Of a stretch of 64,000 nucleotides of DNA, positions 52,987-60,919 are shown in pieces. This DNA comes from Elusimicrobiales bacterium (GTDB taxonomy: Bacteria > Elusimicrobiota > Elusimicrobia > Elusimicrobiales > Elusimicrobiaceae). The stretch lies in assembly GCA_041651175.1 (NCBI GenBank), contig JBAZJT010000002.1, forward strand, positions 62,001-126,000, read 5' to 3'. Both the position numbers and the translations under genes were made by a program. Within the stretch, counting starts at the first letter, position 1. Each line of letters begins with the position of its first letter. Under the pieces are notes generated by a model. It searched no databases. It worked only from the letters and a program-made list of their open reading frames with translations, and had not been told where the DNA came from.

Positions 52987-53957
52987 CAGCCTTAGCGCGC
53001 GCCGACATGCTGGCCGAATCCCGCGCTGTGGCATCGGCTGCGCGCGCCCTTGACGGCGCGGTTTTTTCCCGGGCGGTAAGAATTCTGCGCGGCGCGCTGG
53101 GCCGGGTGGCGGTAACGGGGCTTGGCAAATCGGGCCTTATAGGCCGCAAAATAGCCGCCACGTTGTCTTCTACCGGAACCTCGGCGGTGTTTGTGCATCC
53201 GGTGGAATGCCTGCACGGCGACCTAGGCATGATTTCCGAGGGAGACGTTTTGCTGGCCCTGTCCTCCTCCGGCGAGACTGACGAGGTTTGCAAGCTGGCC
53301 GCGCTTTTGAAATCGCGCGGCGTGAAAGTGGCCGCCCTCACCGCAGGCGCCAATTCCCGGCTTGCCCGGATTTCCGACGCCGGCATCGCCCTTAAAATTT
53401 CAGGCGAGGCCTGCCCCCACAACATAACCCCCACTTCCTCCACCACCGCCATGCTGGCCGCTGGCGACGCGCTGGCGCTGGCGCTTATGCGGCTGTCGGG
53501 CTTTGGCAGGGAGGATTTTGCCAGGCTGCATCCGGGCGGCAGTTTGGGAAAAATGCTTTCACTGAGAGTCAGGGATTTGATGCGCACCGGCGCGGCAAAT
53601 CCCGTCATGCTCCAGACAAAAACCGTGGCCGACGCCCTGCCGCTTATGACGGAAACCCGGCTTGGCGCGGTGTCGGTCGTGGATTCAAAAGGCCGGCTGG
53701 CCGGCTTTTTCACTGACGGGGATTTGCGGCGCGGCTTGCAAAAAGACACTGCGCTGCTTTCCCGCAAACTGGCGGATGTGATGACCAGAAAGCCCGCCTT
53801 TGTAACCGCCGATACTCCCGCCATAGAGGCGGCGAGGCTGCTGTCCGGCAAAAAAATAGACAATATCCCCGTGCTGGACGGGCGCGGCAGGCCCGCCGGC
53901 GTTCTGGACGAGCAGGACCTTATAGATGTGCTGCCGCTGGTCCGCGATGAGCAGTAA
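52953..53957 (+). CDS. kdsD: Arabinose-5-phosphate isomerase (KdsD/KpsF)
   Basis: 334 residues: a SIS domain with VTGLGKSGLIGRKIAATLSS, FVHPVECLHGDLGMISEGD and LLALSSSGETDEV, followed by two CBS domains (about residues 205-330). GDALALALMRLSGF and DFARLHPGGSLGKMLSLRV are family markers. It makes arabinose-5-phosphate for KdsA. It overlaps the zinc-ribbon gene by 34 nt and lptC by 11 nt. Confidence 0.95.
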   Translation: MAKPKNSPQSVTALARADMLAESRAVASAARALDGAVFSRAVRILRGALGRVAVTGLGKSGLIGRKIAATLSSTGTSAVFVHPVECLHGDLGMISEGDVLLALSSSGETDEVCKLAALLKSRGVKVAALTAGANSRLARISDAGIALKISGEACPHNITPTSSTTAMLAAGDALALALMRLSGFGREDFARLHPGGSLGKMLSLRVRDLMRTGAANPVMLQTKTVADALPLMTETRLGAVSVVDSKGRLAGFFTDGDLRRGLQKDTALLSRKLADVMTRKPAFVTADTPAIEAARLLSGKKIDNIPVLDGRGRPAGVLDEQDLIDVLPLVRDEQ

Positions 53958-55038
53958 ACCCCCGTTTTTGCTGGCCCTGGCGCTCTGCCTTTCCGGCTGC
54001 GGCTATTACGGCGCGGACGGCGGCGGCGCGCGCGCGGTTCCGGTGCATAAAATGCAGAAGCTGAAAATGTACGAGATTGCGGGCAGCTCCCGCCCCTGGA
54101 CGCTGGATGCCAAATCCGCCGAGCTTAAAGACGGCGAGGATACTGTCCGGATGGAGGAGCCGTTGGCGGTTTACGCGCACGGCGCTTCCACGTCTACGGT
54201 TAAATCGCGGCAGGGACGTTTCAACATGGAGGACAGCACCGCGGTTTTCAGCAAGAATGCGATAGCCTTCACCGACGGCGGGCGCATAAAGCTTGAAACC
54301 GAGGAACTGAAGTATTCCCCCAAAAGCGACAGGGCGTGGAGCGATGTTAAAGTTGATATAACCCGCGTCAAAGACGGCTCCACCACCACGGTTTCCGCGC
54401 AAAAGGGTTTTTACAATCTGGCGCGGAAAGACGGCGCGCTGTCGGGCAATGTGGTGGCACATGAGTTGCGGGATAATGTTACGTTGGAGACGGAACAGCT
54501 CAATTACTCGGAGAAAAACGCGCTGATGTGGTCCGACAAGCCGGTGAAAATGACCGAAATCCGGGAGAACTCCCCTACGGTGGTTACAGCCTCCAGCGGC
54601 AGCTACGATTTGAACGGCAGGACGGCGGTTTTCAGCGGCGATGTCGTCGCGCTGGAGCAGAAGGACAATGTGGAGCTTTACACCGACAGGCTGGTATACA
54701 ATCATCAGACTGCGCTGCTGTCGTCGGAGTCGCCGGTCAGAATGAAAACCGTCAGGGATAATTCGGTTTCCACCGTTACCGCGCGCAAGGGCAGTTACGA
54801 TGCGGCGGGGCGTTCGGCTGTTTTCACCGGCAATGTGGTGGCGCGCTCGGAAAAGGACAAAACCATGCTGGAGACCGAGAAATTGTTTTATTCCGCAAAG
54901 CGCGCGCTTATATATACCGACGAGGCGGTCCGGCTGACGGGCGATAGCACGGTGGTCCGCGGCAGGGGCTTTGAGGCCAAACCCGACCTGTCGGAAATAT
55001 CGGTTATGAATCAGGAAACGGAGCTGCCTAAAAAATGA
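53947..55038 (+). CDS. LptC-like lipoprotein with several LptA/OstA-type repeats
   Basis: 363 residues with a lipoprotein signal (FLLALALCLSGC, lipobox LSGC). The N-terminal part resembles LptC; the rest contains about four similar units of roughly 70 residues, each with a G-x-Y/F-(N/D) turn followed by AVFSG/TGNVVA and a later LETEKL/LYTDRL (for example GSYDLNGRTAVFSGDVVALE and GSYDAAGRSAVFTGNVVARS). These are the beta-jellyroll strands that bind LPS in LptA/LptC. LptC is normally about 190 residues. Start ATG at 53947 overlaps kdsD by 11 nt. It should help pass LPS from LptB2FG. Confidence 0.83.
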   Translation: MSSKPPFLLALALCLSGCGYYGADGGGARAVPVHKMQKLKMYEIAGSSRPWTLDAKSAELKDGEDTVRMEEPLAVYAHGASTSTVKSRQGRFNMEDSTAVFSKNAIAFTDGGRIKLETEELKYSPKSDRAWSDVKVDITRVKDGSTTTVSAQKGFYNLARKDGALSGNVVAHELRDNVTLETEQLNYSEKNALMWSDKPVKMTEIRENSPTVVTASSGSYDLNGRTAVFSGDVVALEQKDNVELYTDRLVYNHQTALLSSESPVRMKTVRDNSVSTVTARKGSYDAAGRSAVFTGNVVARSEKDKTMLETEKLFYSAKRALIYTDEAVRLTGDSTVVRGRGFEAKPDLSEISVMNQETELPKK

Positions 55039-55748
55039 GGCGGATTTTCGGGATGATTTTGGCGGTTGCCGCGGTCCCCGCGTTTGCGGGGGACGCCGCC
55101 GTTCCGCCCATGCTGGGCGGCGTGGTCAAAAGCGATAAATGGACCATGCACCGCGCCGAGGGGACCGAGGAGTTCTCCGGCAACGTGCGCTACCGCAGCG
55201 ACCAGTACGAGATGCGCGCCGATTGGGGCCTCTACAACCGCAACACCGGCGAGTTCAGGACGTCCGGCAATATAGACGGCGCGAAACGCTGGCCCGACGG
55301 GGCATTGTCCCGCGCGCGTTCCGACAAGGCTCTCTACCGCATGAAAGAGGAGACCGCGCTGCTGGAATCCGATGCCGGGCGTCTGGTGCGCATAGACCAC
55401 AGCAGCCCGGTCTACGGCGTCTGGAACAGCGTCTCAAAAACGGCTTTCGCGGACCAGAACGCGCGTTTTGCGCGGCTGGAAAAAGAAGTGGTCATAACCA
55501 GCACATCCTCCGTCGCGCATTGCGACAGCGCGGTTTACAGGTACAGCGAGGACGGACGGCACGCCCTGTTTGACCTTTACGGCAGGCCGGTGATTACCGG
55601 GGTTCACGACGGCTACGATTACGCCGTAGTGGGCGACACCGCCGCCGCGGACATTGCCATGGACAAATTCACAATCACTGGCCGCGTGAAGGGCTGGATA
55701 CGGCCCGCGGCAGGGAGCCGGCATGGAGCTTCGCGCTCGTTCTATTGA
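55035..55748 (+). CDS. lptA: LptA-like periplasmic LPS transport protein (OstA domain)
   Basis: 237 residues: signal peptide (FGMILAVAAVPAFAG), then an OstA-type beta domain with EGTEEFSGNVRYRSDQYEMR and YNRNTGEFRTSGNIDGAKR. A later half with SVAHCDSAVYRYSEDGRHA repeats the pattern. LptA bridges the inner and outer membranes for LPS. It overlaps lptC by 4 nt and lptB by 26 nt, giving the order lptC-lptA-lptB as in many LPS-making bacteria. LptF, LptG and LptD are outside the window. Confidence 0.82.
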   Translation: MRRIFGMILAVAAVPAFAGDAAVPPMLGGVVKSDKWTMHRAEGTEEFSGNVRYRSDQYEMRADWGLYNRNTGEFRTSGNIDGAKRWPDGALSRARSDKALYRMKEETALLESDAGRLVRIDHSSPVYGVWNSVSKTAFADQNARFARLEKEVVITSTSSVAHCDSAVYRYSEDGRHALFDLYGRPVITGVHDGYDYAVVGDTAAADIAMDKFTITGRVKGWIRPAAGSRHGASRSFY

Positions 55749-56442
55749 GAAAAACTACAAGGACCGCAAGGTTGTAAAAGGCATAGACATTTACGTCCGC
55801 ACCGGCGAGATATGCGGGCTGCTGGGGCCCAACGGCGCGGGGAAAACCACCACTTTCTACATGCTGGTCGGTTTTATCAAGCCGGACGGCGGCAATGTGT
55901 TCATAGACGACAGGGATATCTCCGCCCTGCCGATGTACGAGCGCGCGCGGCTGGGCATAGGCTACCTCGCCCAGGAGCCGACCATTTTCCGTGGGCTTTC
56001 GGTGGAGGACAACCTGCTTGCCGTGCTGGAACGCATAATGCCCTCCAAAGCGCAGCGGCTGAAAAGGGTGCAGAGCCTGCTTGAGGAATTCGGCCTGTGG
56101 CGGCTGCGCAAACAGCAGGCCTGGACCCTTTCCGGCGGAGAAAAGCGCAGGCTGGAAGTGGCGCGCGCCATGATAAACGACCCGCATATCATGCTGCTGG
56201 ACGAGCCTTTCGTGGGCATAGACCCCATAACGGTAAGCGACCTCAAGCGCATAATTTTCCAGTTGCGCGACAAGGGCCTGGGCGTGCTTATCACCGACCA
56301 TAACGTGCGCGAGACGCTGGACCTGACCGAGCGCGCCTATCTTATACACGACGGCAAAATCCTCACCGAAGGCTCGCGCGACGTGCTGCTCAACGACCCC
56401 GGCGCGCGCAAATTCTACCTCGGCGAAGATTTCAAGATGTGA
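55723..56442 (+). CDS. lptB: LPS export ABC transporter ATPase (LptB)
   Basis: 239 residues. Walker A GLLGPNGAGKTTTFYMLVGF, signature TLSGGEKRRLEVARAM, and Walker B IMLLDEPFVGIDPITV are LptB-type; GVLITDHNVRETLDLTERAY and the downstream DVLLNDPGARKFYLGEDF end are also specific to it. It powers extraction of LPS from the inner membrane. Its start lies inside the 3' end of lptA. The ECF-type operon begins 37 nt after its stop. Confidence 0.96.
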   Translation: MELRARSIEKNYKDRKVVKGIDIYVRTGEICGLLGPNGAGKTTTFYMLVGFIKPDGGNVFIDDRDISALPMYERARLGIGYLAQEPTIFRGLSVEDNLLAVLERIMPSKAQRLKRVQSLLEEFGLWRLRKQQAWTLSGGEKRRLEVARAMINDPHIMLLDEPFVGIDPITVSDLKRIIFQLRDKGLGVLITDHNVRETLDLTERAYLIHDGKILTEGSRDVLLNDPGARKFYLGEDFKM

Positions 56443-56479
56443 TGGCGGGCGCCGCCTCATAGATTCCGGAGCCAGTTCA

Positions 56480-57784
56480 ATGCCGCTTGAAATAAACGGG
56501 CTTAGTTTCCGCCACTGCGGGGCGCGGGATTTCGCGCTGCGCGGCGTTGATTTGCGCATCCCCGCCGGGGAATGCGCCTTCGTGCGCGGCGAAAACGGCT
56601 CCGGCAAGACCACTCTTGTGGCGGCGGTGTCGGGCATTTCTCCGGCTTTCGGCGGGGGGGAGATATCCGGTTTGCTTGATATTTGCGGCGCAAGGCCCGC
56701 CTCCGTGCTGCAAAATATAGACGCCCAGATGCTGCACGAGACCGCCGGCGGCGAAATGGAATTCTACGCGCGCTACGGCGCGCCGGGGCCGGTTTCGGTT
56801 AATGAAGCGGCGCGCGCCATGGGCGTTGAAAAGCTGCTGGAACGGCAGACTCACACACTTTCTTCAGGCGAGATGCAGCGCGCCGCCATCTCCTGCGCGC
56901 TTTTCTGCTCCGACGGGAAACTGCTGGTGCTGGACGAACCGGCCTCCTGCCTGGACGCCGCCGGGCAGCGCCTGCTGGCGGAGAGGATTTGCGCGCTTAA
57001 ATCCGGGGGCGCCTCGGTGCTGGTTACCGGCCACGGCGCGGGCGCGCTGGCGGACTGCGCGGACGCGGTTTACGAGCTAAGCGGCGGCGCGCTGCGCCGC
57101 GCGGGCTTTGCGCCGCAGGAGGAGGCCGCCGCTCCGGCGGCCCGTCCGGGCGGGGTTTTGCTGCGGGCGGAAAATGTCTGCGCCGAAAGCGAGGCGCACG
57201 AGATTATGCTGGCCCCCTCGCGGCTGGAGATGCGGGAGGGCGAAGTCGCCGGGATAACCGGAGCCAACGGCTCCGGCAAGTCCAGCCTGGCCAAGCTGCT
57301 GGCCGGCTGGATTGCGCCGAAAGCCGGATATATTGAATTTGAGGGAAAGCGCGCGGATTGCTCCTGCCTGCGCCGCCAGTCCCGGCTGCTGGGGCAGAAC
57401 CCGTATCACGGGCTTTTGTGCGCCACCGCCGCCGAGAATCTTGAGCAGGCGCGCCGCCGCGCGCTGCGCCCGGGTTTTGACGCCGCGCGCGCGGTTGAAA
57501 TACTGGAGGCAGGTCCCCTGCTGCCGCGCGACGTAAACCGTCTCAGCTTCGGACAGGCGCAGCGCGTGGCGCTGCTGTGCGCGCTGGCGTATAACCCGCG
57601 CGTTCTTATTCTGGACGAGTTTACCGCCTGCCTGGACGCGCGGGGAATAGCGCAGTCCGCGCGGCTGCTGCGCGAATACGCCGCCGCCGGCGGCGCGGCG
57701 GCGGTGGTGTCGCATCTGGAAAGCCATCTGGCGCCGTTGTGCGGGCGGATTTTGGCAATGAAGGATATTTATGCGCCGGGCTGA
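56480..57784 (+). CDS. ECF-type transporter ATPase, two ATPase domains fused (EcfA-EcfA')
   Basis: 434 residues with two ABC ATPase domains in tandem. The first has RGENGSGKTTLVAAVSG, LSSGEMQRAAISCALF and LLVLDEPASCLD; the second has GANGSGKSSLAKLLAGW, LSFGQAQRVALLCALA and RVLILDEFTACLD. CbiO/EcfA-type residues and the fused layout match energy-coupling-factor importers. It overlaps the next membrane gene by 14 nt. Its substrate is set by the S component and is not known here. Confidence 0.85.
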   Translation: MPLEINGLSFRHCGARDFALRGVDLRIPAGECAFVRGENGSGKTTLVAAVSGISPAFGGGEISGLLDICGARPASVLQNIDAQMLHETAGGEMEFYARYGAPGPVSVNEAARAMGVEKLLERQTHTLSSGEMQRAAISCALFCSDGKLLVLDEPASCLDAAGQRLLAERICALKSGGASVLVTGHGAGALADCADAVYELSGGALRRAGFAPQEEAAAPAARPGGVLLRAENVCAESEAHEIMLAPSRLEMREGEVAGITGANGSGKSSLAKLLAGWIAPKAGYIEFEGKRADCSCLRRQSRLLGQNPYHGLLCATAAENLEQARRRALRPGFDAARAVEILEAGPLLPRDVNRLSFGQAQRVALLCALAYNPRVLILDEFTACLDARGIAQSARLLREYAAAGGAAAVVSHLESHLAPLCGRILAMKDIYAPG

Positions 57785-58349
57785 CAGGATACGGCTTGTG
57801 GTTTTTCCCACGGCTTTCGGCGCGCTATGGGGGCTTATAGAGTTGCTGGCGGGGGGCTGGCTGCACGCGATGCGCGTGCCGGTGGCGGGCGCGTTTCTGG
57901 GCTCCGCCGGCGGAATAATACTCTGCGCCGAGCGGGCCTTCACCCCCGTCCGGGGGGCAACGCTTTGCACCGGGCTTACCGCCATACTGGTCAAGCTGAT
58001 GTTCATAGGCGGGCTGCAATTCAACATCGTCATAGCCCTCGCCCTGGAGACCGCGGTCGCCGAGGCGGTGCTGACGGTTTTCGGCGTAAGCGCGCTTTCT
58101 TTTTTCCTTGCGCCGCTGCTGTGCTGCATGGAAAGCTCGCTGCATTTTCTTATAGGCAACTGGCTCAAGTACGGCGGCGATATTTTCGGGGCCTATGCCA
58201 TCGCGTTGCGCAAAATAGCGGCCCTGTTCGGGATTAAGCCGGATTTCTGGAAGCTGGCCGTCGCGCTGTGGGCGGGGCTGCATCTGGCCATCGGCGGGGC
58301 GGCGGGGCTGGTGTCGGTGCGGGTGGGCAGGTATTTGAGAAAAATATGA
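57771..58349 (+). CDS. Polytopic membrane protein, likely ECF S (substrate) component
   Basis: 192 residues, about six hydrophobic segments. It starts with FPTAFGALWGLIELLAGGWL, whose W-x-x-E-x-L pattern and compact six-helix size suit S components, and has a charged short C terminus. I recognise no specific vitamin or metal family. Its ATG lies 14 nt inside the ATPase gene, and its TGA overlaps the next gene by 4 nt. The assignment rests on size, helices and position. Confidence 0.6.
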   Translation: MRRADRIRLVVFPTAFGALWGLIELLAGGWLHAMRVPVAGAFLGSAGGIILCAERAFTPVRGATLCTGLTAILVKLMFIGGLQFNIVIALALETAVAEAVLTVFGVSALSFFLAPLLCCMESSLHFLIGNWLKYGGDIFGAYAIALRKIAALFGIKPDFWKLAVALWAGLHLAIGGAAGLVSVRVGRYLRKI

Positions 58350-58927
58350 AACGGGGAATCGCGTTCAAAACCGCGCTGCTGCTGTTTGCCGCGGCGCTGT
58401 TTCTGCCGGGCAGACGGTGGCAGGCAGCCGCCGACGCGGCGGCGCTGCTGGCGCTGGCCTCGCGCGACGCGGGCGCGCTGAGGGCGGGCTCGTTCCGGTT
58501 CTGGTTTTTTCCGGCGGCGCTGGCGGCGGCTGTCTCCTTTTTCTCCGCCGATGCCGACGCCAGTTTGCTGGGATACGGCTACTCGTCGCGGCAAATGGCG
58601 GCCGGCGCGGTGATGATGTTTCACGCCTATGTGTTTGCCGCGCTGGCCAGGTTTGGGCGGCGCAACTTCACGATGGGCGAGATAGTCTCCGCCGCGGACA
58701 GGGCCGGCGCAGGCGGGGCCGGGCTGCGCGCCGCGCTGGCGCTGGCCTCGGCGCGGATACTAAAGCGCATGCTGGCCGAAACCTGGCTGCACTACTGCGT
58801 CTCAAGGCCCGGAAAAAAGGAGCGGCTGCTGGATATGGACATATTCTTCGGCGCGGCGGTCAGAAACGCCGCCTCCGCGGCGGAAAACATATCGGTGCTG
58901 CTGCACATAAGGAACGTCGACATATGA
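58346..58927 (+). CDS. Membrane protein, likely ECF T (EcfT-like) component
   Basis: 193 residues, with about three or four hydrophobic segments in the first 130 residues and then two amphipathic helices (AALALASARILKRMLAETWL and FFGAAVRNAASAAENISVL). EcfT couples to the ATPases through A-R-S/G motifs on such helices; here SARI and AVRN are only loose matches. Overlaps on both sides (4 nt) fit a complex made in fixed ratio. The T assignment is by elimination within the operon. Confidence 0.5.
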   Translation: MKRGIAFKTALLLFAAALFLPGRRWQAAADAAALLALASRDAGALRAGSFRFWFFPAALAAAVSFFSADADASLLGYGYSSRQMAAGAVMMFHAYVFAALARFGRRNFTMGEIVSAADRAGAGGAGLRAALALASARILKRMLAETWLHYCVSRPGKKERLLDMDIFFGAAVRNAASAAENISVLLHIRNVDI

Positions 58928-59703
58928 TGCTGCGTCCGGTGGGATATGTGGCCAGCCCGGTCAAGCGGCGGCATGACATGCCGCCGGGAGGGGTTGCCGC
59001 CTCTATACGGATACTGCCGCGCTACGGGGCTGCATTGAAAGGAATCAGCAACTGCTCCCACCTGTGGATTTTGTGCTGCTTTGACAGGGCGGACCGCTCC
59101 GTCCTGAAGGCCGCGCCGCGCAAAATATCCGCCTCTCTGGGAAAGCGCGGGGTGTTTGCCATGCGCTCGCCGGACAGGCCCAATCCGGTATCGCTTACCT
59201 GCGCGGGGCTGGTTTCCGTCAAAGGCCGGCTGCTGGAGCTGGACGCGCTTGACGCTGTGGACGGCACGCCGGTGGCGGACATAAAACCCTACTCGCCGGG
59301 GACGGACTGCGTCCCCTCGGCGGCCAGGCCGGATTTTTCGGAAAGGTACCGGCTTGCGCCGGATGAATATGTGGCGGCTTCGCTGGCGCGGACTGTTCGC
59401 AATTTCTGCGGGCCGGGCGCGGAAGGGATGAAAGCCGCCGCGCTGGCATTCAAGTATTGCCGGCTGACCGGCGTTGCCCCGGAAAGCGGCGCGGAGCGGC
59501 TGGCAACCGGTCTGCGCGGCGGCGGCATTGACGCGCTGCATGCCCTGTTTGCCATTCCGCCGTCGCGCGCCATAACGCGGGGGAATTACAAATCTCCCGC
59601 GATAATGGTAACATTGCATGGAAGGCGGGTTAAAATCCGGCTTGAGCCCGGGGATTTGCGCCGGTTCATGGCGCTTGCCGCCACGGCAGGGAGGTTTGGA
59701 TGA
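58924..59703 (+). CDS. TrmO/TsaA-like methyltransferase with an extra C-terminal domain
   Basis: 259 residues. Residues 1 to about 125 are TsaA/TrmO-like, the family that methylates N6-threonylcarbamoyladenosine in tRNA: RPVGYVASPVKRRHDMP, GVFAMRSPDRPNPVSLT and GTPVADIKPYSPGTD. The remaining 130 residues include GGIDALHALFAIPPSRAITR, which recalls the G-x-D-A-x-x-x-L segment of FmdE-like domains but lacks their Cys. TrmO-FmdE-type combinations are associated with metal or cofactor biology in some microbes, so the neighbouring importer may be related. The MM start overlaps the previous gene by 4 nt. Confidence 0.72.
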   Translation: MMLRPVGYVASPVKRRHDMPPGGVAASIRILPRYGAALKGISNCSHLWILCCFDRADRSVLKAAPRKISASLGKRGVFAMRSPDRPNPVSLTCAGLVSVKGRLLELDALDAVDGTPVADIKPYSPGTDCVPSAARPDFSERYRLAPDEYVAASLARTVRNFCGPGAEGMKAAALAFKYCRLTGVAPESGAERLATGLRGGGIDALHALFAIPPSRAITRGNYKSPAIMVTLHGRRVKIRLEPGDLRRFMALAATAGRFG

Positions 59704-60416
59704 AAAAGGTAATAATTCTTACGGCTTTTTGCGCGCTGGCGGTTTGTTCCGCGCATGCGCAGCGGGCGGGTGTTTCCGCATCGCAGGAAAACGGCCCGTG
59801 CGCGGCGGATACCGACAAGGTCTGTCCCGGCATGAAAAACGGCGGCGGGGCGCTTATGAACTGCCTCAGGCAGCGCAAGGCGGACGTTTCCTCTGCGTGC
59901 AGGGCTCATATAGACAAGGTTGTCGCCCAAGCCGAGGCGGACAGTGCGGCCTGCAGGGCGGACGCGGAATCTTTCTGCAAAAACCTGCCCCCGGGCGTCG
60001 GCCTGGAGCTTAAATGCCTTGCGGATAATTTCACGAAACTCTCCGCCGCCTGCAAGGCGAAAGTGGGCAAAGCCGCCCCCTGCCGCGCAGAGGCGGAAAA
60101 ATTGTGTCCCGGAATAAAGCCCGGCCCCAAGATGCGCGAGTGCCTGAAAGCGCGCGAGTCCGCGCTGTCCGCCGAATGCAAAAGCCGCATGTCCCAGCCC
60201 GGCGACGAAATAAAGGCGAAGATACAGGCGAAAATGCAGGCCTGCAAGGCCGATATCCCCAAATTCTGCGCGGCTGTCAAAACCGGGGGCGGAGCGGTGT
60301 TCAAATGCCTCAGGACGCATGAGGAAAATCTTTCGGCGGAATGCAGAGCAGTCCTCCCCAAAGGCCCCGTGGAGATAAGCGAAAAAGTCAAAGCGCGGAA
60401 AACCAAAAAGAGCTGA
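59700..60416 (+). CDS. Exported cysteine-rich repeat protein (GLG1-type repeats)
   Basis: 238 residues: signal peptide (IILTAFCALAVCSAHAQ), then four Cys-rich units. Each runs C-x3-(D/A)-x3-(F/L/V)C-(P/K/A)G-x-(G)-x6-CL/CLK followed by LSAxC, for example ACKADIPKFCAAVKTGGGAV and PCRAEAEKLCPGIKPGPKM. This matches the cysteine-rich repeat seen in GLG1/FGF-receptor-like proteins and many bacterial exported proteins. Paired Cys spacing suggests disulfides or metal binding. It overlaps the TrmO-like gene by 4 nt, so a secreted protein is coupled to an importer. A long hairpin follows the stop. Confidence 0.8.
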   Translation: MKKVIILTAFCALAVCSAHAQRAGVSASQENGPCAADTDKVCPGMKNGGGALMNCLRQRKADVSSACRAHIDKVVAQAEADSAACRADAESFCKNLPPGVGLELKCLADNFTKLSAACKAKVGKAAPCRAEAEKLCPGIKPGPKMRECLKARESALSAECKSRMSQPGDEIKAKIQAKMQACKADIPKFCAAVKTGGGAVFKCLRTHEENLSAECRAVLPKGPVEISEKVKARKTKKS

Positions 60417-60435
60417 GCCGGGCAAAGGGTTTGAA

Positions 60436-60474
60436 ATGAAAGCGGGCATGTCCAATGGACATGCCCGCTTTCAT
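60436..60474. terminator. 18-bp perfect hairpin between the ECF operon and ssrA
   Basis: Arms 60436-60453 and 60457-60474 are exact reverse complements with an AAT loop. It starts 1 nt after the tmRNA 3' CCA on the minus strand and 19 nt after the Cys-repeat stop on the plus strand, so it probably ends both transcripts. T runs are short on both strands. Confidence 0.65.
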
Positions 60475-60475
60475 A

Positions 60476-60828
60476 TGGTGGAGGCGCCGGGATTCGCACC
60501 CGGGTCCGTACGCCGCGTAACCGCGCCACTACAGGTTTAGCCCCGGCTTATTTCGCAAGGCCCCGGCGTCGGGGCGGCCAAAGCCCTGCCTGCTCCGTGT
60601 GTCTTTCCGCGCATGGGACGAAGCCAGCCTCTGCGCGGGCAGCCCGCTTCTTTGACGCCTTACGCGCACCTGCGGGCGGGGTGCGCGGGGCGAGGCTCAC
60701 TTAAGCGTGGGCCCAAGCCATTTCTGATGTGTTGGCTTTTCTTGTTTTTGACCCTTTTTAAGCCGGCCAGGGTCGCCCGGCACCTGCGACGCCAGCCCCG
60801 CCGGCGCGCGTCGATCCTATTCGCCCCC
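60476..60828 (-). ncRNA. ssrA: Transfer-messenger RNA (ssrA)
   Basis: tmRNA rescues stalled ribosomes. The minus strand starts GGGGGCGAATAGGATCGACG and ends CGCCTCCACCA. The seven-pair acceptor stem includes G3-U70, the alanine identity pair, and CCA is encoded. The T arm (CCGGG-TGCGAAT-CCCGG) is intact. The reading frame 60736-60701 follows an A-rich stretch. The 353-nt length is normal. A TATAAT 39 nt upstream of the mature 5' end suggests a precursor trimmed by RNase P. Confidence 0.95.
60701..60736 (-). other. tmRNA tag-peptide frame (ANTSEMAWAHA)
   Basis: Resume codon GCC (60736-60734) then AAC ACA TCA GAA ATG GCT TGG GCC CAC GCT and stop TAA (60703-60701). The encoded tag is ANTSEMAWAHA, 11 codons, one longer than the E. 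coli tag. It is preceded by an A-rich segment, as is usual. The C terminus AHA differs from the common LAA degron. Confidence 0.8.
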
Positions 60829-60866
60829 ATAAGATGCAGATTCAACAGCTTCCTGCTACTACTATT

Positions 60867-60872
60867 ATTATA
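60867..60872 (-). promoter_or_regulatory. -10 box for ssrA
   Basis: TATAAT on the minus strand at 60872-60867. Transcription would begin near 60860, giving a leader of about 30 nt before the mature tmRNA end at 60828. No good -35 is visible 16-18 bp upstream. Confidence 0.5.
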
Positions 60873-60891
60873 GCGCATTTTACGAGAGAAG

Positions 60892-60919
60892 TTGCCCGCG
60901 CGCGCAAAAATGGTAGAAT
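60892..60919 (+). promoter_or_regulatory. Possible sigma-70 promoter for the histidine kinase gene
   Basis: TTGCCC (60892-60897), a 16-bp spacer and TAGAAT (60914-60919). Transcription would begin close to the ATG at 60934, leaving little room for the GGCGGGA ribosome site at 60923-60929, so a second upstream promoter may exist. Confidence 0.3.
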
